Assembly (NCBI RefSeq): GCF_014194695.1
Contig: NZ_JACIAH010000014.1
Location: 91,395 to 155,394 of the forward strand
Length of the DNA: 64,000 nt
Direction of reading: 5' to 3'
From: Rhizobium sp. BK399
GTDB lineage: Bacteria; Pseudomonadota; Alphaproteobacteria; Rhizobiales; Rhizobiaceae
Shown one piece after another: positions 1 through 7,642 of this stretch (position 1 is its first letter; each line of letters starts with the position of its first letter). The notes under the pieces were generated by a model. It was given only the letters and a program-made list of their open reading frames with translations, was not told the DNA's origin and did not search any database. The position numbers were made by a program, and so were the translations under genes.

Positions 1-1861
1 CGGGCCGCATCTGCTTCTTCAAAGCAGCAATGCGGAAGATGGCGTTGGGCGCACCATAGCCGCGATAGCCGCGGCGTTCGACGATTTCGAAAAAGAAGCC
101 TTCGCCGTAGGTCCCGCTGTAGAGCTGGAAATACTCGCCGTGCTCGTCGCGATCATAGAGAATGTTCTCCACTTTCAACCGCTCGCTGAGCTGTGGATCA
201 AGGCCGAAGCGCGCCTCGACGTCATCATAGTAGTTTGGCGAGATGTGAAGCGCCTTGAAGCCTCTTTCGCGCAGCGATTTCGCTGTCGCGAAGATGTCGT
301 CTGTCGAAAATGCCAGATGCTGGATGCCGGATCCGAATTTCTCTGCGATGAAGTGGCCGGCAAGCGTGCGACGATTTTCCGCGCCGTTCATGGTGATGCG
401 GAGCGAGCCCGTGTCGTTCTCGACGACCTGACTGCGCACCACCCCGCCAGGGTCGATGATGTCGACCATCGGCGTCTTTTTTGTTTCGAAGATCGCAGTG
501 TAGAACAACAGCCACGTCAGCATCTCGTCATAGGCCACGGTCTGCGCAATATGATCAACCCGCCGCAGACCCGCATCGCCGGCGTCCTTACCATCGACCG
601 CTTCGAAGTCGATCCTGGAAAATTGCCCGAGCGGACTCTTGTCGTCGATCAGGTAGATCAACGCGCCGCCGACGCCGCGAATGGCTGGAATTTCGAGCTC
701 GCCGTCGGCAACGGCCTGACGGAACGGTTCGGCATCAAGGGCAATCGCGCGCCGGTAGGCCGCGGCGGCATCATCGACGACGAGTGCCATCGCGTAGGCA
801 AAGGTTCCGTGAACAGCGTAAGCAGCATTGGCAAAACCAACCGGCTCGACGTTGACCAGAATGCGGATGTCGCCCTGCTGATACAGACTGACCTTCTTGG
901 AGCGGTGAACCGCCGCCTTGCGAAAGCCGAGTGCCCTGATCAGACCATCGAGCTCGACGGCCTCCTCCTCATCGGTGGCAAATTCGACGAAGCCGACGCC
1001 CTGTGCGGACGCTCTCGGGGGCATGTCGATGCCGATCCTGGCACTTGTGCTGCGGCTGACCTGGTCACCGAGATAGATCAGCGACCGGTGGCCGTCTGCG
1101 GCAATCTCGCGGGTGGAACCGCCGCGGAACTGGTCGTTGAAGATCTCAAGCGAGAAATAGCCATCGTAGCCTGTCGAGGCGACAGCCTCGGTAAACGCGG
1201 CGACTGGAAGATCACCCTCGCCCGGCATGTTGCGGAAGTGGCGGCTCCAGTAGAGGAGATCCATATCGATCAGCGGAGCATCGGCGAGCTGGACGATGAA
1301 GATCCTCTCCGGCGGAATGGAACGGATTGAATTGACATCGATTTTTCGTGACAGCGAGTGGAAGCTGTCGAGGATGAGCCCGACGTTCGGGTGGTTTGCC
1401 CGCCGCACGATCTCCCAGGCATCCCGGTGGTCGTTGATAAAGCGTCCCCAGGCGAGCGCCTCGTATCCGACCCTCAAGCCCCTTTTCGCAGCGCGCTCGC
1501 CGAGCTCATGAAAATCGGCGGCTGCGCGGTCGATGCCGCCAAGCGCCGCGGATGAAACGTTGGAGCACACAAGCACAAGGTCGGTTCCGAGCTCCTGCAT
1601 GACATCGAATTTGCGCTCGGCCCGGTCGAAGGTACGGCTGCGCAGGGGTTCCGGCATGCCTTCGAAGTCACGGAACGGCTGGAAGAGCGTTACCTCCAGA
1701 CCGAGATCCCTTGCCATCCTCCCGACTTCGGCGGGCCTGCCGTCGAAGGCCAGAAAGTCGTTCTCGAATATCTCCACACCGTCGAAACCTGCTTTCGCAA
1801 TTGCTTCCAGCTTTTCCGGCAATTCGCCACTGATGCTCACCGTGGCAATCGAGGTCTTCAT
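1..1861 (-). CDS. quiC: 3-dehydroshikimate dehydratase, QuiC type (isomerase barrel + HPPD-like domain), C-terminus cut by window
   Basis: The first 620 residues are visible and the C-terminus lies before base 1. Residues 1 to about 270 form a xylose-isomerase-like TIM barrel, starting MKTSIATVSISGELPEKLEA. About 290 to 620 form a vicinal-oxygen-chelate region like 4-hydroxyphenylpyruvate dioxygenase. Its metal-ligand segments are RVDHIAQTV, GIQHLAFSTDD and FFFEIVERRGYRGYG. This two-domain layout is that of bacterial 3-dehydroshikimate dehydratases (QuiC/QsuB), which make protocatechuate; the dehydratase chemistry sits in the barrel and the second domain is usually a non-catalytic partner. 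The gene is divergent from an operon with dehydroquinase and an AroE-like dehydrogenase, which fits quinate/shikimate breakdown. A true HPPD is less likely because it would lack the barrel. Confidence 0.85.
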   Translation of the reverse strand, partial: MKTSIATVSISGELPEKLEAIAKAGFDGVEIFENDFLAFDGRPAEVGRMARDLGLEVTLFQPFRDFEGMPEPLRSRTFDRAERKFDVMQELGTDLVLVCSNVSSAALGGIDRAAADFHELGERAAKRGLRVGYEALAWGRFINDHRDAWEIVRRANHPNVGLILDSFHSLSRKIDVNSIRSIPPERIFIVQLADAPLIDMDLLYWSRHFRNMPGEGDLPVAAFTEAVASTGYDGYFSLEIFNDQFRGGSTREIAADGHRSLIYLGDQVSRSTSARIGIDMPPRASAQGVGFVEFATDEEEAVELDGLIRALGFRKAAVHRSKKVSLYQQGDIRILVNVEPVGFANAAYAVHGTFAYAMALVVDDAAAAYRRAIALDAEPFRQAVADGELEIPAIRGVGGALIYLIDDKSPLGQFSRIDFEAVDGKDAGDAGLRRVDHIAQTVAYDEMLTWLLFYTAIFETKKTPMVDIIDPGGVVRSQVVENDTGSLRITMNGAENRRTLAGHFIAEKFGSGIQHLAFSTDDIFATAKSLRERGFKALHISPNYYDDVEARFGLDPQLSERLKVENILYDRDEHGEYFQLYSGTYGEGFFFEIVERRGYRGYGAPNAIFRIAALKKQMRP

Positions 1862-2109
1862 GATCAGAACCCTTTCGTACTCAGCTGACAGGGGCAACAT
1901 CGATCGATGCCGCCATCCTCCCAAATTGACCGCAAGGCATTATGCCGAATGTCGTGACGATTTCAATTCAAGTGGCAAAAAACGAATCATCATAGATTTT
2001 CAGAAAAATATGTTGATTTAGGACAAGCTGTCTGACAAGGATTAGGACATACGGTCAGGGAGAGTGGACTGTCGCGGTCGCAAATGGCCGCCCAACGGAG
2101 GAGGAATCC
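1862..2109. promoter_or_regulatory. divergent promoter region of the quinate/shikimate locus with paired repeats
   Basis: This 248-base gap separates the leftward quiC-like gene from the rightward ABC/dehydroquinase operon, so it should hold both promoters. The part from about 1960 to 2060 is AT-rich. It contains the direct repeat TTAGGACA at 2018-2025 and 2042-2049, 24 bases apart, and between them the small palindrome TGTC-T-GACA at 2029-2037. That arrangement looks like a regulator site, but no regulator gene is present in this part of the window. A strong ribosome-binding site (GGAGGAGG) lies just before the start at 2110. Confidence 0.5.
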
Positions 2110-2940
2110 ATGCTGAAATCAATGCTAACGCGGCGAAACGCGATGCTTTGCGCTGCCGCTCTGATAGCCGCAGCCGGGCTGGCAAGGCCGGCCGCCGCCA
2201 TTACCCCGGACGAAATCAAGGCCCGAGGAAAAATCATCGTCGGCATCCAGGGCGACAACCCGCCGTGGGGCTTCGTCACGAGCGGCGGCAAGCAGGATGG
2301 CCTCGACGCGGATATCGCAACTCTTTATGCCAAGGAGCTCGGCGTCGAGGTCGAGTTCGTGCCGCTGGAGGTCAATAACCGCATACCGGCGCTGACGACG
2401 GGTCGCGTCGACGTGCTGTTTGCAACCATGGCGATGCTGCCGGACCGCGCCAAGGCCGTTCAGTTCTCCAAGCCGTACGTCGCCAATGCGATCGTGCTGA
2501 TTGCTCCGAAATCCATGCCGATCAAGACCAATAACGACATGGCGAACCTGACGATCGGCGTCGCGAAAGGTGCGGCACAGGATACCCAGGTGACCAAGAA
2601 TGCGCCGCAAACGGCAACAATCCGCCGCTTCGATGGCGACGCTCCGAGCGTCCAGGCTCTTGTCTCCGGCCAGGTCCAGGCTCTCGGCGGCAACATCTTC
2701 TACATGGACCGCGTCGAGAAGGCCCGCCCGGGCGAATTCGAAAACAAGCTCGAATTCCAGAAGCTCTACAATGGTGCCTGCACGCGGCTGGGGGAAAAGG
2801 AAATCAACGCTTCGATCAACGCCTTCATCGACAAGATCAAGGCCAACGGCGAACTGAAGACCATCTACGACAAGTGGATGAAAGTTCCCGTACCGGAATT
2901 TCCGGAGAAGCTCGAGGGCATCCCCTTCGCCGCCAACTGA
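2110..2940 (+). CDS. ABC transporter substrate-binding protein, family 3 (polar amino acid type)
   Basis: This 276-residue protein has a Sec signal peptide (MLKSMLTRRNAMLCAAALIA, continuing to a Pro-Ala-Ala-Ala cleavage region near residue 30). It then shows the family-3 fold: KIIVGIQGDNPPWGF, a DADIATLYAKELGVEV segment and DVLFATMAMLPDRAKAVQFS. Family members usually bind amino acids or small polar solutes in the periplasm. Two permeases and an ATPase follow, with a type II dehydroquinase between, and dehydroshikimate dehydratase is divergent. The likely ligand is therefore a hydroaromatic acid such as quinate or shikimate; this is inferred from context only. The start is set by a GGAGGAGG site seven bases upstream and by the signal peptide. 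Confidence 0.9.
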   Translation: MLKSMLTRRNAMLCAAALIAAAGLARPAAAITPDEIKARGKIIVGIQGDNPPWGFVTSGGKQDGLDADIATLYAKELGVEVEFVPLEVNNRIPALTTGRVDVLFATMAMLPDRAKAVQFSKPYVANAIVLIAPKSMPIKTNNDMANLTIGVAKGAAQDTQVTKNAPQTATIRRFDGDAPSVQALVSGQVQALGGNIFYMDRVEKARPGEFENKLEFQKLYNGACTRLGEKEINASINAFIDKIKANGELKTIYDKWMKVPVPEFPEKLEGIPFAAN

Positions 2941-3039
2941 CCGGCCGACCTGTTCCAGCGGGTAGGAGCGACGGGCATCACGATGCCCGTCGACGTTGCC
3001 GCTATACCTGAGAAGCCGTGCGTTTCGAGGAGCGCGACC

Positions 3040-3483
3040 ATGACCAAGACCATCTTTGTGCTCAACGGGCCGAACCTTAATCTCCTTGGCCAGCGCGAGC
3101 CGACCATTTACGGCACCACGACGCTCGCCGACATCAAGGAAAGATGCATTGTCCGGGCACGGGGCCTAGGCTTTATGGTCGACTTCCGGCAGACCAATTT
3201 CGAGGGGGAACTGGTCGAAAGCGTGCATCAGGCGCGGAACGAGGCGTGCGGCATCATCATCAATCCGGCTGCCTATACCTTCACATCGATCGCCCTGCTT
3301 GACGCGCTGAAGACCTTCGATGCGCCGAAGATCGAACTGCATATATCGAATGTGCATGCCCGCGAGAGCATCTACCACAATTCACTGATCTCGCGCGTCG
3401 CGACCGCAATCATGATTGGTTTCGGCGCCCGTGGTTACGAACTGGCGATCGAGGCGATGGCCGAAATGGCAGGGCGGAGCTGA
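3040..3483 (+). CDS. aroQ: type II 3-dehydroquinate dehydratase
   Basis: This 147-residue protein has the type II dehydroquinase length and hallmarks: NGPNLNLLGQREPTIYG with the catalytic Arg and Tyr of the mobile loop, INPAAYTFTSIALLDAL, and HISNVHARESIYHNS with the catalytic His. It interconverts 3-dehydroquinate and 3-dehydroshikimate. The start MTKTIFVLNG has GAGGAG upstream; the reading frame stays open further 5' but that part does not resemble the family. Lying between the binding protein and the permeases of an ABC importer, it is more likely a catabolic copy than the biosynthetic one, feeding the divergent QuiC-like dehydratase. Confidence 0.92.
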   Translation: MTKTIFVLNGPNLNLLGQREPTIYGTTTLADIKERCIVRARGLGFMVDFRQTNFEGELVESVHQARNEACGIIINPAAYTFTSIALLDALKTFDAPKIELHISNVHARESIYHNSLISRVATAIMIGFGARGYELAIEAMAEMAGRS

Positions 3484-3490
3484 GCGCGGC

Positions 3491-4159
3491 ATGAACTACC
3501 AACTTGATTTCACGCCAGTCATCGATGGGCTTGCGAGCCTGCTACTTGGCTGTCTCGGCACCTTCCTGCTGGCGATCTGCGGCATGCTGCTTGCGATCAT
3601 CATCGGCGTTGGCGGCGTAGCCCTGCGCGACTCGCCTCTGAAGCCCGTCCGCTGGCTGGTGATCGGTTTCGTCGAACTGATCCGCAATACGCCGTTCCTG
3701 GTGCAGATTTTCTTTCTCTATTTCGCCCTGCCGCTTGCCGGCATCCGGCTCGACCCGACGCCGACGGCGATCATCGCCCTCGGCATCAACGGGGGCGCTT
3801 ATGCGATCGAAATCATCCGTGGCGGCGTCCAATCCATCCCCAAGGGCCAGATGGAAGCCGGGTTGGCGCTTGGCCTGCATAAGCTGCAGGTGTTTCGGCT
3901 GGTCATCCTGAAGCCTGCGTTGCGGGCGGTCTACCCGTCGTTGACCAGCCAGTTTGTGCTGCTGACGCTGTCTACCAGCATTGCTTCGGCAATTTCTGCT
4001 TACGAGTTGACCTCGGTGTCCCAGCGCATCGAATCCGAAAGTTTCCGGAGCTTCGAAGTCTATTTCACCGTGACGATCTTCTACCTCGTCATTTCCTGGC
4101 TGATGATGCGTTTGTTCTCGCTCCTGTCGGCCCGCTACTTCAGCTATCCGGTCAAATAG
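3491..4159 (+). CDS. ABC transporter permease, polar amino acid (HisM/GlnP) type
   Basis: This 222-residue inner-membrane protein has about five hydrophobic segments, beginning in GLASLLLGCLGTFLLAICGM. It carries the family motif ELIRNTPFLVQIFFLYFALP and the coupling-loop EAA segment GGVQSIPKGQMEAGLALGL that contacts the ATPase. It starts seven bases after the dehydroquinase stop, so the enzyme and transporter are co-transcribed. It should pair with the next permease to make the heterodimeric channel. The start MNYQLDF was chosen because the longer frame overlaps the end of aroQ and is not hydrophobic. Confidence 0.9.
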   Translation: MNYQLDFTPVIDGLASLLLGCLGTFLLAICGMLLAIIIGVGGVALRDSPLKPVRWLVIGFVELIRNTPFLVQIFFLYFALPLAGIRLDPTPTAIIALGINGGAYAIEIIRGGVQSIPKGQMEAGLALGLHKLQVFRLVILKPALRAVYPSLTSQFVLLTLSTSIASAISAYELTSVSQRIESESFRSFEVYFTVTIFYLVISWLMMRLFSLLSARYFSYPVK

Positions 4160-4169
4160 GAGACGAACG

Positions 4170-4814
4170 ATGGGCACGGACGAATTCGTCTTTCTCCTGA
4201 TCGGCCTCAAGTGGACCGTTCTTCTGTCAGCAGTGGGCTTCGTGTGCGGCGGCATTGCAGGGCTTGGCGTAGCATTGGCGCGCACCTCGCAATGGCCGCT
4301 GTTGGAGCGCGTGACGGCGGGCTATATTGGCATTTTTCAGGGCACGCCGCTGCTCATGCAGCTCTTCGTCGTCTATTACGGGCTTGCCCTGATCGGCCTG
4401 AAGCTCGACGCCTGGCTCGCGGTCGCGATCGGTTTGACGCTGCATGCCAGCGCCTATCTTGGCGAGATCTGGCGTGGCTCGATCGATGCCGTGCCTCGCG
4501 GCCAGACGGAGGCGGCAAAAGCGCTCAGCCTCAAATACATCTCGCGCATGAAGGATGTGATCCTGCCGCAGGCAATCCGCATCTCCCTGCCCGCGACGGT
4601 TGGCTTCCTCGTGCAGTTGATCAAGGGAACGTCATTGGCTTCCATTGTCGGCTTCACCGAACTGACCCGGGCCGGCAACATCATCTCCAACCAGATCTTC
4701 CAGCCGCTGACGGTCTTTGGGATCGTTGGTGCGCTCTACTTCCTGATGTGCTGCCCGCTGACGATCCTCGGCGCACGGCTCGAACGCCGCTTCGCCGCCT
4801 CTGGTGCCCGCTGA
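4170..4814 (+). CDS. ABC transporter permease, polar amino acid type (second subunit)
   Basis: This 214-residue membrane protein belongs to the same family as its upstream neighbour. It has the motif VTAGYIGIFQGTPLLMQLFV and the EAA loop GSIDAVPRGQTEAAKALSL. The start at 4170 lies ten bases after the preceding stop and has an AGGAGACGA ribosome-binding site. With the upstream permease it would form the translocation pore for the solute bound by the protein at 2110-2940. Nothing in the sequence itself reveals the ligand. Confidence 0.9.
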   Translation: MGTDEFVFLLIGLKWTVLLSAVGFVCGGIAGLGVALARTSQWPLLERVTAGYIGIFQGTPLLMQLFVVYYGLALIGLKLDAWLAVAIGLTLHASAYLGEIWRGSIDAVPRGQTEAAKALSLKYISRMKDVILPQAIRISLPATVGFLVQLIKGTSLASIVGFTELTRAGNIISNQIFQPLTVFGIVGALYFLMCCPLTILGARLERRFAASGAR

Positions 4815-4837
4815 ACGCCGTTGATGAGAACGAGACC

Positions 4838-5599
4838 ATGAGCAACATGTCGACATCTGCCGCCGAGACCATGATCACCATGACCCACGTGGAGAAATGG
4901 TATGGCGCGTTTCAAGCGCTGCACGACATCAACATGTCCGTGCAAAAAGGCGAGAAGATCGTTCTCTGCGGACCTTCCGGCAGCGGTAAGTCGACGCTCA
5001 TCCGCTGCATCAATCACCTGGAGAGCTACGAGAAGGGCGAGATCCGCGTCGGCGGCATCCTGATGGGAAACCAGGCCAAGGCGATCGACGCCATCCGCCG
5101 TGAAGTCGGCATGGTTTTCCAGCAGTTCAATCTCTTTCCGCACCTGACGGTCCTCGAGAACTGCATGCTGGCGCCGATGCGGTCACTCGGGCTGCGAAAG
5201 CCGGAGGCCGAAGAGCGTGCCCGCGCACTTCTGAACAGGGTCAAGATTCTGGAACAGGCCAGCAAATACCCCATCCAGCTTTCCGGTGGCCAGCAGCAGC
5301 GCGTGGCCATCGCTCGAGCGCTATGCATGCGACCGAAGGTGATGCTCTTCGACGAGCCGACGTCGGCTCTCGATCCCGAGATGGTCAAGGAGGTCCTCGA
5401 CACCATGATCAGCCTCGCCGACGAAGGCATGACGATGATCTGCGTGACGCACGAGATGGGCTTTGCCCGCCAAGTCGCCGACCGGGTGATCTTCATGGCG
5501 AGCGGCGCGATCGTTGAGGAAGCCCAACCCGCGGACTTCTTCACCAATCCGCGCCACGACCGCACGCGCAAGTTCCTCGGCGAAATCCTTCGAAACTGA
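4838..5599 (+). CDS. ABC transporter ATP-binding protein, polar amino acid (GlnQ/HisP) type
   Basis: This 253-residue ATPase has Walker A GPSGSGKST, Q-loop VFQQFNLFPHLTVLEN, signature LSGGQQQRVAIARAL, Walker B VMLFDEPTSALDPE and the switch His in CVTHEMGFARQV. The Q-loop and D-loop wording is typical of the polar amino acid uptake family. The start MSNMSTSAAE fits because the homologous part begins at MITMTHVEKWYGAF; a longer open frame upstream only overlaps the second permease out of phase. This protein energises the importer encoded by the preceding genes. Confidence 0.93.
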   Translation: MSNMSTSAAETMITMTHVEKWYGAFQALHDINMSVQKGEKIVLCGPSGSGKSTLIRCINHLESYEKGEIRVGGILMGNQAKAIDAIRREVGMVFQQFNLFPHLTVLENCMLAPMRSLGLRKPEAEERARALLNRVKILEQASKYPIQLSGGQQQRVAIARALCMRPKVMLFDEPTSALDPEMVKEVLDTMISLADEGMTMICVTHEMGFARQVADRVIFMASGAIVEEAQPADFFTNPRHDRTRKFLGEILRN

Positions 5600-5614
5600 A
5601 TCTGGGGACGTTGA

Positions 5615-6688
5615 ATGACTAGCCAAACTACCCCGTTGAAGATCGCGGTCATGGGCGCGGGCCTGATAGGCAAGCGCCATATCGAAAGGATATCGGCTGA
5701 GCCGCGGGCGATGCTTGGCGCGATCATTGATCCGTCCACCTCGGCAAGAGATTTCGCTTCTCGCAAGGGCGCTACCTGGTTTTCGACCCTCGCGGAAGCC
5801 AAAGCGAATGTGCCACTTGACGGCATCATCATTGCAACGCCCAACGAGCTCCATACAGAGAATGCGCTTGAAGCCATTCACGCGGGGCTGCCGACGCTCG
5901 TCGAAAAGCCGATCGCGCACGATGCCGCTGCGGCGGAGACCATCGCGGCAGCGGCCGAAGCTGCAGGTGTACCAATCCTGATCGGTCATCACCGTCGGCA
6001 CAATCCGATGATCAAGGCGGTCAAACAGATCCTTGACAGCGGCCGGTTGGGGACGGTCCTGACGGCACACGGGAGCTTCTGGGTTGCCAAGCCGGACGAC
6101 TATTTTGATGTAGATTGGCGGCGCGAGGCGGGCGGCGGTCCAATCCTCATCAACCTGGTCCACGATGTTGACCTCTTCCGTTACTTCTTTGGGGGGGTCG
6201 ACAGCGTCCATGCGATGCAGTCGAATTCCACGAGACAACTGGCTGTCGAGGATACCGCTGTCATCCTGGTCCGGTTCGAGAGCGGTGTTCTTGCGACGTT
6301 TAATGCGTCCGATGCCATCGCCTCGCCATGGAGTTGGGAACTGACAGCCGGCGAAAACCCCGCCTATCCCCGGCAGGATCAGTCCTGCTACCAGATTGGT
6401 GGCACCACCGGGTCGCTTTCCATCCCCCAGCTCACGCTTTGGACGAGTGTCGGAGCGCCGAACTGGCTGGAACAGCTGGTCCAGGAGCACGTCGCATTTG
6501 ATGCCGCCGATCCGCTCGCCGTCCAGCTCAACCATTTCTGCGATGTCATATCAGGCAAGCAAAGCCCGCTTGTCAGTGCGCGGGAGGGGCTTGCGACCCT
6601 TCGGGTAATTGAGGCTATCAAATCGTCTGCGCGTTCGGGTCAGACTGTCCTGCTCAACAACGCCGTGACCAAGGGGACGCTATCATGA
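5615..6688 (+). CDS. Gfo/Idh/MocA family NAD(P)-dependent oxidoreductase
   Basis: This 357-residue protein opens with a Rossmann dinucleotide site (KIAVMGAGLIGKRHIERI). It has the family EKP motif in PTLVEKPIAHD, whose Lys is catalytic, and a C-terminal alpha/beta domain with a substrate-side His in NLVHDVDLFRYFFGG. The family oxidises or reduces sugars, inositols and related polyols. In this operon it may oxidise a hydroaromatic or cyclic polyol on the way to dehydroquinate, but the substrate is not evident. Its stop overlaps the next start in an ATGA junction, so translation of the two dehydrogenases is coupled. Confidence 0.85.
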   Translation: MTSQTTPLKIAVMGAGLIGKRHIERISAEPRAMLGAIIDPSTSARDFASRKGATWFSTLAEAKANVPLDGIIIATPNELHTENALEAIHAGLPTLVEKPIAHDAAAAETIAAAAEAAGVPILIGHHRRHNPMIKAVKQILDSGRLGTVLTAHGSFWVAKPDDYFDVDWRREAGGGPILINLVHDVDLFRYFFGGVDSVHAMQSNSTRQLAVEDTAVILVRFESGVLATFNASDAIASPWSWELTAGENPAYPRQDQSCYQIGGTTGSLSIPQLTLWTSVGAPNWLEQLVQEHVAFDAADPLAVQLNHFCDVISGKQSPLVSAREGLATLRVIEAIKSSARSGQTVLLNNAVTKGTLS

Positions 6689-7512
6689 TCAGCGGCACCA
6701 CACGGCTCATCGCACATCTCGGCTACCCGACGGAGTCCTTTAAGGCGCCGCTGATCTACAATCCCTACTTTGAAACCAGTGGGATCGATGCCATCGTTGT
6801 CCCAATGGGCTGCAAACCCGAGGACTACCCGTCCTTCCTCAAGGTCCTGTTCCGGCTCTCCAACATCCACGGGGCGCTCGTGACCATGCCGCACAAGGTC
6901 ACGACGATGAGCCTCCTCGACACAATATCCACGAACGCCAAGGTAGCGGGCTCATGCAATGCGATCCGCCTCGGCTCTAGTGGCGAACTGATCGGCGACA
7001 TGTTTGACGGCGACGGCTTTGTCCGGGGGCTGCTGCGCAAGGGGCGAAAAGTAGCAGGAACCGATGTGCTGATCGCCGGGGCTGGCGGCGTTGGTTCTGC
7101 GATCGCCGCTTCGCTGGCTGCGGCGGGTGTTCGACGCATCGCTCTTCATGACGGTAACATGATCGCTCTGAGCGGGCTGCATGAACGACTGAACACCTAT
7201 TATCCGGACACCCAGGTCACGGCCGGCTCTGCGGACCCAAGCGGTTTTGACATCGTCGTCAACGCAACGCCGCTCGGCATGCGCCAGGATGATCCGCTGC
7301 CCGTCGACGTATCACGTCTCTCCCCTGACACCTTCGTCGGCGAAGTTGTCATGAAAACGGAGATCACCCCGTTTCTCGCCGCAGCTCGCGCCAGGGGATG
7401 CGCCTTTCAGGTCGGCACCGATATGCTCTTCGAACAGATCCCGGCGTATCTCGAATTCTTCGGCTTCCCGACAACGACAGCCGAGGAACTGCGAAAGATC
7501 GCAAGCCTCTGA
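6685..7512 (+). CDS. shikimate/quinate dehydrogenase-like protein with altered substrate site
   Basis: This 275-residue protein has the AroE fold. It carries the catalytic Lys in ALVTMPHKVTTMS, the catalytic Asp in GDMFDGDGFVRGLL, a nucleotide site DVLIAGAGGVGSAIAASLA, and the ending GTDMLFEQIPAYLEFFG. The N-terminal Ser-x-Ser pair that holds the shikimate carboxylate in AroE (HSKSP in E. coli) is replaced: the aligned stretch is TESFKAP, with Phe and Ala at the two serine positions. It is therefore a divergent member of the family (YdiB, SdhL, RifI and Ael1 are known divergent classes) and may prefer quinate or another cyclitol acid. It overlaps the preceding gene by ATGA and ends the operon. 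Confidence 0.82.
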   Translation: MISGTTRLIAHLGYPTESFKAPLIYNPYFETSGIDAIVVPMGCKPEDYPSFLKVLFRLSNIHGALVTMPHKVTTMSLLDTISTNAKVAGSCNAIRLGSSGELIGDMFDGDGFVRGLLRKGRKVAGTDVLIAGAGGVGSAIAASLAAAGVRRIALHDGNMIALSGLHERLNTYYPDTQVTAGSADPSGFDIVVNATPLGMRQDDPLPVDVSRLSPDTFVGEVVMKTEITPFLAAARARGCAFQVGTDMLFEQIPAYLEFFGFPTTTAEELRKIASL

Positions 7513-7642
7513 CGCGGCGCGCTCGCCAACCGCAGCTTCACCCTTTCTTGAGTGCTGAACAGGGCGCTTCGCTACGGTCCCGGCGCCTTTGGCCCCACAG
7601 GGGATCGCCCAGGCGGTCGATGCATTCGCGCGCCCCGGCCTT

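Noticed and set aside
140..1330. 396-codon plus-strand open frame
   Set aside because: It is antisense to the quiC-like gene, whose protein is clearly recognisable on the minus strand; the plus-strand product has no family pattern.
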